Numbered from the stretch's first letter, positions 33,785 through 45,715 are shown. The stretch is DNA of 64,000 nt from Riptortus pedestris (GCA_019009955.1 CM032230.1:123432501-123496500), one strand, 5' to 3'. The notes: generated by a model from the sequence alone, not told the origin. A program made the numbers and translations.

Positions 33785-35005
33785 ATCGTATATACAAAAT
33801 ACGTACATTATAGATGATATTTAATTATAATAAATGCTATCCATGATTATGATTTGAATTATTCACGGTGTGTCAAACAGTGGAGAGGGAATGATTAGAG
33901 ACTTATTTTCATTTATTCTTCAAACCTAAAATTTGTTTTCCATAAATCGCCCAAGGGACCCTTACGGGGAAAAGTGCGTCTAGACGGGAAGAGCAGTTCT
34001 ACACATAGAAGCATTGCCAAAAACAAAATAAAATCTTTCCGTCTCCAATGATTTACCTTGGCTAGTTATTAAATAAAACTACAAATTATTTGTCATTAAC
34101 ATAGGTCTAAAATAATTTGTGTTCAAGTACATTGTCTTTTTAAGGTGGGACAAGTTTCTCATCATTCATAAAGCTTGACGTCCTATAAGTATAAAAGTTA
34201 TTCAATAATTTTTAAAGAATTTAAATGATACAGTATTAGAAAATTATTTATAGAAAAAAAAACTATTTGATATATCCTATTATTATATGGTAACATTTAA
34301 TGGAAGTAAACAGAATTCATTTCATTTCAATTCGATTATGCATCAAATTTTATGAACATTAGCGATACCCGATTTTGGTAAATGAATTATGCTTTTGATG
34401 TATTTATTGTATAGTAGTCGTAAAGTGGTAGAGTAATTGGAAAATAATACATGTGAAATTTGTATAAATAAAAAAAAAAATATTGCATTAATAGACTAAG
34501 CGCAGGGGGAAATCCGACTGATTCAACGTCGGAACTTGTGCAATATTAAATAATTGTTCATTTGGATGATGGAGCTGATAGAGAAGCATGTGGACATTTA
34601 ATATTTGTATTAAAATTTAGCTTATTGGACAATAGGTTCTATTCAGTTTGCCAAGATGAAAAGACTCAATAAAAAAAAGAAGGAAAAAGTTACAATAAAT
34701 TAAAGTTTCCTAACTTTCAGACACATAACTCGGTTTCGTCTCAACTTTATTTTATCACTCAAAAAAACAGGTGTTTCAGTTGGATACTATACACAAGGAA
34801 ACCAAGAAAGGTTCACCTTTATTAGGTATAAATGACCATAATTACTCAGTAAGGAATAAAGAAAGTAAATGATACAAAGTAATAGCAGTTATAAATAAAC
34901 GCGATAATTATCACACATAATTACTACCTGTAAGTCTAATAACCCGATTCTTGTAACTAGAATGAATATTGAGAAGGAAATACAATTTAAATCATCCATT
35001 GTATT
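33785..35005. other. AT-rich stretch, nothing recognised
   Basis: No element ends or open frames of note. Confidence 0.4.
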
Positions 35006-35007
35006 AT

Positions 35008-35235
35008 TATTATTATTTATTATCATCCACTTTTTGCAACTTAGGCTAATCGGAACGGGTTATCTACAGGTTACCACCCTTTTCTAGCCAGGGTGGGATT
35101 TTAGAACGTTATTTAATGAATTTCGTCACTAAATAATTTCCTTTGCCCAGGCAAGAATCGAACTCGCCACTCTAGGTTTACCATGTGATATAAAGGTCAA
35201 CGCTTTAACTCGCATGGCTAACCTGAGCCCCTCAT
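35008..35235 (-). repeat. tRNA-derived SINE, best full-length copy
   Basis: On the minus strand: a tRNA-like head (gggctcaggttagccatgcg) with A-box spacing, B box in 'cgagttcgattcttgcctgg', body 'ttagtgacgaaattcatta' and 'accctggctagaaaagggtg', then a tail ending in (aat)n. This is the reference used here for the family. Confidence 0.85.
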
Positions 35236-35534
35236 CCATTGTATACAAAATGAGTAATCGATAAAGCCCTGCTACATTATTAGATCATTATCTACGTTAG
35301 AGACAAATACTAGTTTCTAAAAAGAACTATTTCTGTGGTTTTTATGGGTTAGTTTCATCCCTCCCCTTGTATTTTCCTCCAAATCTTCTGCCAGTCCGTC
35401 CGTCTTTTTTTAAAAAAGGATATAATATCCGAAATTTTGACGAGGACAATTTTATTCCTGTATTTTATCAAATACTTTTTTTCAGAAAATTCTCCACTTT
35501 GTAATTCAGTGCCAAATGGAGGGGGGCGGGGAAT

Positions 35535-36384
35535 ATACGATACGATTTTAGAAAAATTTCCTCACATGCCTATCGATCCTACCTCTAAATAAAATTTTAG
35601 TTTTATCGTTACCAAAATCGATATATAAGCATTTTGTAAAAAATGAATGATCATGTTCGATAATGGCTAAAATTGGATCTTGGGGGGGGGGGGGGTGGTT
35701 TAGAGGCGAAGAATTTCGAAAACTTGCTACATCTCCGTTGTTATTCGTTGGATCGAAAATATGATAGAACAAATCTTATTTTGAATATAATTGTCTATAA
35801 ATGTTGTTATAAATTATAAATTATCTAGTTTCCTTACAAGATTTTTTGTTTTGGAACTTAATGTTTTGTTTTTGTTTATTTATTTTGTTTGTTTTGTGTT
35901 TATTGTTGTTTTTCGTTGTTTTCTTATTTAATTCCGTTCTATTATTTAGTTGAGTTTTATTTAGTTACGTTTTGTTATTTAGTTGTGTTTTGCTATATTG
36001 TTGAGTTTTGTTATTCAGTTGAGTTTTATTTAGTTGCGTACCGTTATTTAGTTGTGTTTGTTCTGTTGTTGCGTTCTGTTATTTAGTTGAGTTTTATTTA
36101 GTTGCGTTCCGTTATTTAGTTGTGTTTGTTCTGTTGTTGCGTTCTGTTATTTAGTTGAGTTTTATTTAGTTGCGTTCCGTTATTTAGTTGTGTTTTGTTA
36201 TATTGTTGCGTTCTGTTATTTAGTCGAGTTTTGTTATTTGTTTGCGTTCTTAGTTTGTATTATTTAATTTTTTCTTGTTTCTATTTTCATTTTTGTATTT
36301 TGTTTATGTAAATTGTTTTTGTTGTTTTCTTTTATGAGCAATTTCGCCTCGCTGCGAACGCTCCGAAATAAAAAAAAATGTTTT

Positions 36385-36433
<49 letters not shown>

Positions 36434-36856
36434 CACATATTTTCTAAATATTGAATATTACCCGAGATATTTGGATTTTTTTTTCGTTTTCAGCCTTCTG
36501 CAAAGCCCCACTTCTACTCATGTCATATTAATAATAAGCTTTTATGTCATGATCCACTTTATTCTAAGCTTAAATACTAAACATTGTTTTCATTCAACTT
36601 TTACTGTGTGAGGTACATGCGTACAAGTACGTTGCGTGATGCCGTCATAAAATGACATTGCCATTCGTGTAAGTCCGATCGAAAAATAAAGAAAAAAAGA
36701 AAAAGTCTTGTTAAGCTATTGATGTTCTACAATTATTGTTCTATTCATTTTCTCTTAACTCAATTATTAAGCGATAGACAGAGCTTTCGTATTCACTAGT
36801 GCCTCACGTGGGAAATCTGCTTAGTTGGCGCTGCCCCTGCACGTGATGGACTTTTT
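35535..36856 (+). mobile_element. HINE copy, subfamily D, split by a LINE-like tail
   Basis: The left part lacks the palindrome but has the 'catgcctatcgatcctacct' block, a G14 run at 35681-35694 and 'gttattcgttggatcg'. It is interrupted at about 35825-36375. The right part resumes in the second module and ends GGGAAATCTGCTTAG plus a decayed hairpin (GCGCTGCCCCTGCACGTG). Confidence 0.65.
35830..36375 (+). mobile_element. LINE-like 3' terminus with T-rich minisatellite
   Basis: Units such as 'gttatttagttgagtttta' and 'tttagttgcgttccgttatt' repeat through 35930-36235. The tract closes with GAGCAATTTCGCC, TCGCTGCGAACGCTC and AAATAAAA. It lies inside a HINE. A TA tract (36389-36427) follows. Confidence 0.55.
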
Positions 36857-37115
36857 CCTTCTTCAACGCGATGGGAGAACATTACACAGCTGATATAAAA
36901 TTATTAAGTATATTGAGTAAAAAAAGGTTTATCTTTTTTCTATAGTTTCTCGAAGGTAGTCAAATTCATAATGTCCAGAAATACAATATTTACATTTTTT
37001 TCCGGGCATGGTGCAAGAATTCCTTTTATTGCGCCACAGTATCGTTCCAGAACGGATGACACAATATACAAATTGAGTTAGTTTTTAACCCCTTGATATG
37101 CACCATGTGTATACA

Positions 37116-37472
37116 AAAAGTCCGTCACGCAGGGGCTGCGTAAACTAAGCAGATTTCCCACGTGAAGTTTTACTCTCATCCGTTATACGCCCCGATTTCA
37201 TAAAAATGCAAATATCTCGGTTAATATTCAAGACAGAGAATAAATGTATATAACAATATTTATAGTAAATTTAATTTGCAATAAGATTGATTCTATACAA
37301 TTTTTCGATCCGACGTATAGTAACGGAAATATTTCGAATTTAAAAAACCTCCCCTCTAAACTCCCCCTCCCACTGGTCCGATTTCAGCCATTAACGAACT
37401 TGATCGATTGAATAAATTCCGTCATGAGTACAACCTCAGTAGCTGATTTCCCTTAAGGTGTGATCTGTAATA
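37116..37472 (-). mobile_element. HINE copy, internally deleted, at the edge of a candidate exon
   Basis: The 3' hairpin end is intact (AAAAAGTCCGTCACGCAGGG). The copy then jumps from 'ttaacgaacttgatcgattg' to the left-end block, losing the TA core. The palindrome is partly lost (gatttcccttaaggtgtgat then ctgtaataag). Its last bases would serve as the splice acceptor of the next feature. Confidence 0.75.
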
Positions 37473-37474
37473 AG

Positions 37475-37739
37475 ACAGCTGATAGAGAAAATCATTCAAG
37501 CAATTATAGATTCATTTCACGCCTGTCGAGGCATTGAATACCCCGTTATTAATTATCTTCAAGATGACAGAGCGCCTGAAGAACTGAAACAGAAAGGGAT
37601 GCTCATTGAAATGAAGAAGAGAAGCGCCTCATACGTTTCAAACACAGACGAAATCGTGCGGCTCGCTCCTGGAAAAAAACCATCAGAGAGTTCTCAACGT
37701 ATTAGAGTAAACAATGCATTCTTCCATTGCGGATTGCGA
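37475..37739 (+). CDS. Candidate protein-coding exon, unidentified
   Basis: An 88-codon open segment with GC clearly above its surroundings, between a possible acceptor (ctgtaatAAG) and a good donor (TTGCGA|GTAAGA). It enters with one nucleotide and leaves in phase 0. The peptide includes FHACRGIEYPVINYLQDDRA, PEELKQKGMLIEMKKRSA and RIRVNNAFFHCGLR: mixed charged and hydrophobic residues, not low complexity. If the donor is not used, the frame closes at TAA 37767-37769. I recognise no domain. The entry phase is compatible with the exit phase of the candidate exon at 20991-21050, but nothing else links them. It could also be a piece of an unknown transposon. Confidence 0.4.
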
Positions 37740-37769
37740 GTAAGAGCTACGAGATGTGAATCATAAATG

Positions 37770-38880
37770 AGCAATTAGGCTTTAATCGTTCATGTTGTTT
37801 ACAGCACTAACTTTTGTCCAAGGCCTCCACCGATCAACACTGCGAATGTGATAGGCAGTAGTAAAACGTATACAATTACCCTATTATTATTTATCATTAT
37901 CCAAGAAAAGTTTTTTTATTTTTTTTTTCATTTTTATAATGTGTTTATTTAGACATCAGAAAAAAAAATGATGCGCCGAAGGTTAAATTGTCAATATTGC
38001 CTCCGTACTGCGTAGGTTTTACACAGATCTTACAGGTGTTATAGCAACATAATGCCAGAATAAACGACACTTGCACTGTAGGCATTACATTAATCCATAG
38101 TTAACTACTCATAACCATTTTATTTAAATGGATGGAACCTTTTATACCAGCAATGAATATTATTATTTTTAAGGAAAGCTATGAGAATGTATTGTAGATG
38201 TAGTATATAAAAATTTATTTGGGATTAATGTATCCAAAGATCAGTTGATAGTTCACCAAGAGGTAGATGAACGAATCAATTTGGATGTGCAGAGTAGGCC
38301 TGTTTTGCTCTACAATGCGTTTTATTTAGGCAAAGTGCACTTTCAGAGGAACAGCTCCTTTCAGTGCTTATTGGCATTCACTACAACAAATGGAAAACAT
38401 GCAACATTATTTAAAGTGTTCAACAAGTACAAAAACCTCAACAAGTTAAAGGTAGAATAAACAAAACTAAAAATATAAATAAATATCACAGGAAACCAGC
38501 GATGACTTAAAAACATGCTACTTAGCAGTCAACAGATAAGAACAGAAACAATTTAAGACTAAACTTCTAAAATTATCTACTAAAGGTGCTAAAAATACTT
38601 AAAATCTTACAAACTAAATAGTAGATTTTCTTTTTAAAAAAACGACAAAATCCGACCACATAAAAACCTAACACGACTATTAAACCTAGGACTTATTTAA
38701 AAAACACAAGGGTATACTAGAGGAAAGTGTAACGGAAAAATCATCAAAGAAACGACAGAGTACTGTCGTCAGTTAATCAGTTGATAGAGTACTCATTTAG
38801 GCAAAGGAATTTTCGACGATATATAATAAAACATATTAGTAATAGTTCTTTAGTCTTAATTTGGACTAGTAAACTAATAC
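37770..38880. other. Unassigned stretch, partly A/C-rich
   Basis: From about 38450 the plus strand is A- and C-rich and poor in G, as in some LINE upstream regions. A frame at 38245-38460 (plus, including NAFYLGKVHFQRNSSFQCLL) is not recognised. Confidence 0.35.
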
Positions 38881-38883
38881 ACT

Positions 38884-38915
<32 letters not shown>

Positions 38916-38930
38916 TACACACACACACAA
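38881..38930. repeat. (AC)n microsatellite
   Basis: AC repeats with one 'aaacatac' interruption. Confidence 0.9.
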
Positions 38931-38939
38931 GTAGAAGGG

Positions 38940-39012
38940 GAGGCTGGGTATACCTACCACTACCGTCAGCAAGCTAAAGAATAGGTGCAGGTTCGATCCC
39001 CGCCAGGGAATA
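38940..39012 (+). repeat. tRNA-like fragment, possible SINE head
   Basis: 'ctgggtatacctaccactac' is followed about 35 bp later by 'gtgcaggttcgatccccgcc', a consensus-like B box. It is unlike the main SINE outside the B box. It could be the head of a second SINE family or a tRNA pseudogene. Confidence 0.35.
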
Positions 39013-39081
39013 ACAGCATTTCACGAAATCACTAACGGAGCGCGGTAGTTTCGCAGTGCTTGTGGATTTGCGGGAGCCTAA

Positions 39082-39930
39082 AGAGTACATTATACAAAAT
39101 TTAATAAAAGAAATCCATTATCTTCTAAATTTTACAGAATAGCTTATAACTCAATTGTAGCAAATAGCACAAACTCACTTCACACTTTTACTGACGGATC
39201 TAAGACTAACTTTGGGACAGCAGCTGCAGCAATCATTAACAATGATATATACACAACGAAACTTAACAACAATGCAAGCATTTATACAGCTGAGTTACAA
39301 TCTATAAAGATTGCCTTTTCAAAATTTCATGACGTTCAAAATTCCCAGATTTTCTTATTTACAGACTCTTTAAGTTCTCTATTCTCCTTGGAGAACATTT
39401 GCAGTACGCATCTTATTATAACCCATATCTTAGAACACTCCATTCATCTTCGAAACAATATTACACTAGTATGGCTACCAGGACACAAAAATATTAGACG
39501 AAGTGCAGAAGTTGATGAACAAGCTAAATTAGCGACTCAGAAACATGACGTAGACTCAAATGAACTAACAATAGACGACTTAGTACATTCTGTAAAATCT
39601 AACGTACTACTAGACTGGGAACAAAAATGGCAACAAACAGACAATAAATTACGACAAATTAGATCTACAGTATTCACACAGACTAGTAAAAATTCAACTT
39701 ATACACGGAGGGAAGAAGTGATTTTAACAAGGCTCCGCATTGGCCACTCTCTCCTTACTCATAGCTTTTTAATGAAAAAAAGAGAGCAGCCCAAATGCCA
39801 TGTATGCAATTTGACTCTTACAATAAAACACATACTGACAGACTGCAAGAGACGAGATCATTTACAGATACCCCACGAACTACATGACTTACTGACTGAA
39901 GGTAGTCCATACATACCCACTATACTATAA
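39082..39930 (+). pseudogene. LINE (I-clade-like) ORF2 C-terminal fragment: RNase H and zinc knuckle
   Basis: Open from just after TAA 39079-39081 to TAA 39928-39930 (about 282 codons), 5'-truncated with no genuine start codon. RNase H motifs appear in order: FTDGSK (first Asp, near 39187), YTAELQSIKIAF (Glu), FLFTDSLSSL (Asp), then WLPGHKNIRRSAEVDEQAKL. A zinc-knuckle-like CHVCNLTLTIKHILTDC (C-x2-C-x7-H-x4-C) follows near the C-terminus. An RNase H domain in ORF2 points to the I/LOA group of non-LTR retrotransposons. The frame has no internal stop, so the fragment is fairly young. The reverse transcriptase and endonuclease lie outside the copy. Confidence 0.9.
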
Positions 39931-40076
39931 CATCTAAAAGACATTAACAAATACACAAAAACTTGAATATACAATACTCACAATTAATACTTGCATTTTA
40001 AAAGAGATTTTATAATTTTCTAATAAATGTATGCAGCGATTCTAGTCTTTGTGTGAATGTTTTGTGTGCGTGTGCG

Positions 40077-40078
<2 letters not shown>

Positions 40079-40129
<51 letters not shown>
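40079..40129. repeat. (TG)n microsatellite
   Basis: Near-perfect TG tract in the region 3' of the LINE ORF2 fragment. Confidence 0.9.
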
Positions 40130-40130
<1 letters not shown>

Positions 40131-40339
40131 TGTATGTTTGCTGAGCTCTTTATAAACTCTTTTAATATATGTAAAGTTCCACATATTATAAGTTTAATAT
40201 ATGTAAATTTCATCGTTTATCTTTGTCTAGCAAAACTGAAGGTTTCCCCCCTTCCCGCCATAATGCAATTCATGACTTACGTTGTCAGTAACTCACATTG
40301 AGTATGTAACTCCGCTGATACACGAGTTTGAATAAGGAA

Positions 40340-40815
40340 GAGGTTTTTTTTTTTTTTTTTTTTTTTTTTTCTTGTTTTTTTTCCATTTTATTCAACAATT
40401 TATATATTTTATTATATTTTGTTTAATATTTCTGTTTTTGTTCTATTTCTATTTTGTGTTCCATTTCTGTTTTTATTTCCCATTTTGGTTTTGTGTTCCA
40501 TTTCTGTTTTTGTTCTATTTGTATTTTGTATTCCATTTCCGTTTTTATTTCCCATTTTGGTTTTGTGTTCCATTTCGGTTTTTGTTCTATTTCTATTTTT
40601 GTGTTCCATTTCTATTTTCTGTTCCATTTCTGTTTTGTGTTACTATTCTATGTTTCATGTTACAATTCTGTTATGTTGTTTTATGTTTCGTTTAACTTAA
40701 TTTTGTTTCGTTTCGTTTTATTTTTGTTTTTATGTTGTTGTTTTTTAATTTTATACAGTTTTTTCCAAGAGCAACATCGCCACAGCTGCGAAGCTCCAAA
40801 TAAATAAATAAATAA
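40340..40815 (+). mobile_element. LINE-like 3' terminus with T-rich minisatellite
   Basis: A T33-type run is followed by diverged units such as 'tgttccatttctgtttttatt' (read here as 'ttccatttctgtttt') over about 40430-40640. The tract ends with GAGCAACATCGCC, ACAGCTGCGAAGCTCC and AAATAAATAAATAAATAAA. It may be the 3' end of the LINE at 39082, but about 400 bp separate them and continuity is not shown. Confidence 0.5.
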
Positions 40816-40874
40816 AGAGTACATACATCTGTCAGCCCCTCGGGATGACTAACGATTTAGACTCTCTTAGATCC

Positions 40875-41648
40875 CGTCCTACAGCCAACTAGAGAAATAG
40901 AGAAATCTGCATACTGGTAACACAATACCACCGTGATTAAATACAAACGGTAATGAGAAATCTTTCAGTTAATTCAAAATAATTCCCAACCGAAACGGCT
41001 TCTGAATTGTAAGAATAATTTATATTTTAATAACTCAAATTTTAGTAGTCCAAGAACTAAAAAAGGGTGGGCGGATGAACAGAACGTACTTGCATAAATC
41101 CCACAAAGTAGCGAAGGTAAGGTAAGGTTAGAAACGACAGGAAAGGTTAGAAGAAACCTAACACCTGAGCAGAGTAATGATAGAAATGGCCGACCTAATC
41201 CGAACTATACCCGACCAGAGACTTCATAAAAATGCTAATATCTCGGCTAATATTCAAGATAGAGAATAAATGTGTATAACAATAATTATAGTAAATTTAA
41301 TTTGCAATAAGATTGGTTTTATACAATTTTTCGATCCGATGCATAATAACGGAGATATTTTGAATTTTCAAAAATCCTCTCTTCTAATCCCCCCTCCCAC
41401 TGGTCAGATTTCAGCCGTTAACGAACTTGATCTTTCTTTTTACATAAAGCAACTAAATATCGAGTTTGGTAACGATCAAACAAAAATTGCGACCGCTAAA
41501 GCGTTAGCAGACAAATATATATAATTTTGAACGGATCTCATTTTCGTCATCTCCTGGGTAGGATCGATGGACATTTGAAGAAATTTTTCGAAAATTCCGT
41601 CATGAGTACAACCTCAATAGCTGATTTCTCTTAAGGGAAATCTGCTAA
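40875..41648 (-). mobile_element. HINE copy, subfamily B, lacking the 3' hairpin
   Basis: Begins in the B-specific segment (gagaaatctgcatactggta), continues through 'ttagtagtccaagaactaaa', a C-rich block (41388-41398) and a very short TA core (41515-41523), and ends with the palindrome (one mismatch) and ATCTGCTAAAA. Confidence 0.8.
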
Positions 41649-42496
41649 AATACATATAGGTGCAACCATAAATTATAAAACAAATTTACTACTCATCTAA
41701 AGTTTGTGTCTGTGTGTGAATTGGATTTTAAGAAATAATTATTTTCCAGGGGTAATTTGCCTGATATTTTTATACAGTCATGTCAATATAATATTTTCGA
41801 TCTTTCTTGAGAATTATTCTTGTTTGTAATGTCTCTTCCCGCAAGCTCTCGTTCGGCAAATGTGCCATACAGATAATAGCTTTCCCTACAAGTTAAAACT
41901 CCAATTTTTTGTGGAGCATTTGGCTACATATTCATGAACCATTTTTGTCTAATGTAAAAAAAACAAAAAAAAAAACATTATAGTGCATTAATTAATTTGT
42001 AAAACTTAAGAATGCTCTCAGGGGAATTGAAATATAACTATTTCATATTTGTTCTATCAGTTTGCAGCAACTAAATAAAATAAGAACTTGAACTTTAAAA
42101 TATACTGGCGGTCATGGTAAAACTTTGAAACGTGAGATTAGGTGTTTGAAAACAAAATTGATAAAGCACGGAAAATAATTGCACAAAATATTTGTAACGA
42201 CAAGTGGCACGTGGGAAAAACTTTTTGACAGGAAAAGTGATAATCTTGTCAATTAGAGCTGGTTATGCTTCAAGCCAAGTGCTCGTGTATATTAGTAAGA
42301 ACATGATTGATGGAAGTATACTTTTTTGTTAATTTTTTTTTATGTTTAGTCACTCACTAAAATGTAAATGCATCTTCAGAGAAGTCTCTAGATTCATTAC
42401 AAAGGTTGAATAACACAGCTATTTATATTTATATTTGAGCTACGGAAAAATGGATAGCACAAGAGTCGTAGAACAACAATAGTTAAACAAGATTAG
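41649..42496. other. AT-rich stretch, nothing recognised
   Basis: No open frame or element end recognised. Confidence 0.4.
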
Positions 42497-42618
42497 TTTT
42501 AGCAGATTTCCCTTAGGGGAAATCAGCTATTGAGGTCATACTCATGACGCGAGTTTAGAAAAATTTCTTCAAATGTCCATCGATCCTACCCATGAGATTT
42601 CTACAATGAGGTCAGTTC

Positions 42619-42685
<67 letters not shown>

Positions 42686-43157
42686 TATATGTCTGTTAAT
42701 GCTCTAGCGGTCGCATTGTCTGCTTGATCGTTACCTAATTCCATATTTAAACGTTTTAAGTAAAAAGAAAAGAGAAAATTTGTTAATGGCTGAAATCGGA
42801 CAAGTGTGAGGGGGGGGGGTTAAAGGGGAGGATTTTCGAAAATTCGAATTACCTCCGTTACTATACGTCGGATCGAAGAAGTATATAAAATCAATCTTAT
42901 TGCATATTAAATTTACCAAAAATATTATTATATACATTTATTCTTTATCTTGAATATTAACCGAGAAATTTGCATTTTTATGTTTTCAGCTTCAGAGATG
43001 AGATCGGCTAACTTCGGGTCTAGTCGCGAGTTTCCGTCAAGAGCTAGTTCGGGCCGTTCCTGTAACTGTTTGGCTCTCTATGCTGAAATGTCTCTACTGT
43101 AAAACTTCTCGTGGGAAATCTGCTTAGCTTACGCAGCCCTTGCGTGACGGACTTTTT
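42497..43157 (+). mobile_element. HINE copy, subfamily A
   Basis: Palindrome with one mismatch (cccttaggggaa), TA core at 42624-42679, G-run at about 42811-42820 and an intact 3' end with a slightly altered hairpin (ACGCAGCCCTTGCGT). Confidence 0.85.
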
Positions 43158-44435
43158 TATCATTTATCGATACGAGCCAATAATATCCCCCCTCTAAACC
43201 CACTATGCCTAGTCTGATATCAGTCATTAACGATTTTGAAATTAAGTTTGTTTGGGTTTTGGGCATAAAACATCATGGTCATCAATGCCCAGCGCTCGCA
43301 GAACCGTATTAAAGTTCCCCGACCATGGGAAATCGCCGACAAATGCACACCAACCCGTTTTTCTGATTATTATTTATTTTTTATTATTTTTTTTTAAATT
43401 AAGTGTCGCTTGATAACCGTATCAATATCGAGTATGGTATACATCGAGCAAAATTTTCGAGGTATGAAAGTAAAGTCTTAACTGGTCTCACACAGTACCT
43501 GTTAAATGAAAAAAATATTTAATATTTAAGCATCGAACAAAGTGTTCCATGATGTAATATTATTATATTATTTGTATGACATGATGAGGAGGGTTTACTG
43601 AAAATTTAAATAAAATGCAGTTACCTCGGTTAATATTCCTGATAGAAAACATTGTAAATAACAACATTAATAGCACATTACATTTGCTATAAGATAACTA
43701 TACAATTTTTCGATCCGACTTATAGTATTGGAGATATTTTGAATTGTCACCACCTCTACGAGATTAAACTCCTGCCGTTAACGAACTTGATCTTTATGCA
43801 TATATGAAACGCTTATATACCGAGTTTGGTAATGATCAAACAAAAATTGCGACCGCTAGATCTGTAAAACACACACACACACACACACACACAAATATAT
43901 ATAAAATTCTGAACGGACCTCAGTGTCTTCTCCTACGTTTGATCGATGGACGGTTGAATAGCATTTTGAAAAGTCCGTCACGCAGGGGCTGCGTAAACTA
44001 AGCAGATTTCCCACGTGAAGTATTACAATAGAGAAATCTGCCTAATAATAACAGTAGTAGTAACCTATTCTCACGAGGACGAATAGTTAGTGAAACGGCC
44101 GCACTAGCTCTCGACGGAAACTCCCGAACATAGCCGACCACACTCACAATACAAATGCAAGTATCTCGGTTAATATTAAAGATACAGAAAAAATGTATAG
44201 AACAATATTTATAGTAAGTTTAATTTGCAATAAGATTGGTTCTGTACAACTTTTTGATCCGACATATGGTAACGGAGATATTTCGAAGTTTCGAAAATCC
44301 CCTCCCTCTAAGCCCCCCCTCCCACTGGTCCGATTTCAGCCATTAACGAACTTGATCTTCCTTTTTACATAAAACGATTAAATTCCGAGTTTGGTAACGA
44401 TCAAACAAAAATTGTGACCGCTAGAGCGTTAACAG

Positions 44436-44494
<59 letters not shown>

Positions 44495-44695
44495 ATATAT
44501 GTATATAATTTTGAACTTACCTCATTTTCGTCATCTCCTGGTTAGGATCGATGGACATTTGAAGAAATTTTTCGAAACTCGCGTCATGAGTACGACCTCA
44601 ATAGCTGATTTCCCTTAAGGGAAATCTGCTAAAAACGCGCCATTAGTACAACCCCCATAGCTGTATTGCCTTAATGGTAATCTGCTAAAAAGCAC
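43158..44695 (-). mobile_element. Old HINE copy, subfamily D, host of a nested HINE
   Basis: Reverse-oriented blocks run from about 43180 (atatcccccctctaaaccca) with an unrelated insert at about 43250-43410. They continue through an (AC)n core at 43868-43894 to 'gacggttgaatagcattttg' at 43968. The copy resumes after the nested element at 44636 (cgcgccattagtacaacccc) and ends at its palindrome relic (tgccttaatggtaatctgct) near 44690. Confidence 0.7.
43969..44635 (-). mobile_element. HINE copy, subfamily C, nested in an older HINE
   Basis: Complete: AAAAGTCCGTCACGCAGG end, C-specific segment (tgaaacggccgcactagctc), C-run block, TA core at 44442-44500 and intact palindrome with CTGCTAAAAA. It lies within the A-run of the older copy's 'ttttgaaaacgcg', which resumes directly on the other side. 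Confidence 0.9.
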
Positions 44696-44959
44696 GCATT
44701 AATACAAAGTATGCAAATATGAGCTCTAAAGAAGCTTAGCTTTGGCCCTTCGGTACGGGTAAGGAATTTATTTATTTACTTTGACCAGGTTTCTGATTTA
44801 GTTCTTTCACTAGACCATAGTTTTGCTTATAGTAAACAAGTCAATAAAGTAAACTGGACTCTTCGCCTCAACACTCGGTGAAGGCCAAGCCAACGAAGGA
44901 CACTCAGAATGGCTATTCTAAGAACGATGCCTCGTAAGAGCATGTTTCGCTTTCTTGTG

Positions 44960-44961
<2 letters not shown>

Positions 44962-45024
<63 letters not shown>
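44962..45024. repeat. (TA)n microsatellite
   Basis: Long TA tract, not inside a recognisable HINE. The preceding 44700-44960 holds no assignable feature. Confidence 0.88.
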
Positions 45025-45028
<4 letters not shown>

Positions 45029-45124
45029 AGAGCCGCTAAATCATCCTCTCTCTGGACTGAAATCTCGGATTAACATTCAAAAATGTCTAAATCACGACTC
45101 TAAATATTTGTAACAAGCTGGCAC

Positions 45125-45515
45125 AGTTAACAAATGGCATTTCATTAGACAAGTACAACTGAGGGACAACACTTAAAGACATACATACCAAATCTTACAT
45201 AGTATATGAACACGGAAATTAATATGACTGACCTCTATATGACACAACTAATAACACGACGTGGTTTAATTGCTTCAAACTAACTGACAACCAGTTATGC
45301 CCTTGTGAGTTCAGTTCCGATTAAACGTACCAACATTTAATACACGACCGACGTATGACAGAAGAAGGCCACGTTTTAAAGGAGACAGTGACAAACAAAG
45401 TAAGGCATTGTCCTGTTCATGAACGAGTTTTATTTCATATATTCAACAAAGCACTTCGGACGTACGCGGAGAATGTAAATAAAATCATGAGAAACTTGAA
45501 CAACTACAATGGATA
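45125..45515 (+). pseudogene. LINE ORF2 C-terminal fragment, frameshifted
   Basis: An upstream frame reads TEGQHLKTYIPNLT, stop, then MTDLYMTQLITRRGL. Near 45270-45285 the reading shifts to FKLTDNQLCPCEFSSD, stop, TYQHLIHDRRMTEEG. CPCEF...HLIHD is the zinc-knuckle-like end seen in non-LTR ORF2 proteins (final Cys replaced by Arg). At least two stops and one frameshift show an old copy. It ends at TAG about 45513. Confidence 0.7.
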
Positions 45516-45715
45516 GTTTTGTACATACACATATACATATAAATTATTCCCTTATAATGTTTTGATTTACACATATTATTCTTTTTTTTTAATTATTATT
45601 TACATTATTTATTAATTAATTTTTTACTATTTGTCTTAAACCTGATATGCGTTCTGTATTTAAAATTGCTATTATTATTAATTGTATGTACTTATACTCT
45701 TTTCTTTTTATTAGG

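Noticed and set aside
35008..35235. Functional tRNA gene
   Set aside because: It has A- and B-box-like parts, but the head cannot fold as a full tRNA and it continues into a dispersed SINE body with an AT-rich tail.
39388..39930. LINE frame as a 180-residue host gene with its own start
   Set aside because: The frame is open well upstream of 39388 (to 39082) and there is no ATG there; RNase H motifs span the proposed start.
40372..40807. Overlapping frames rich in F/C/V (plus) and K/N/R/T (minus)
   Set aside because: By-products of the T-rich minisatellite on both strands.
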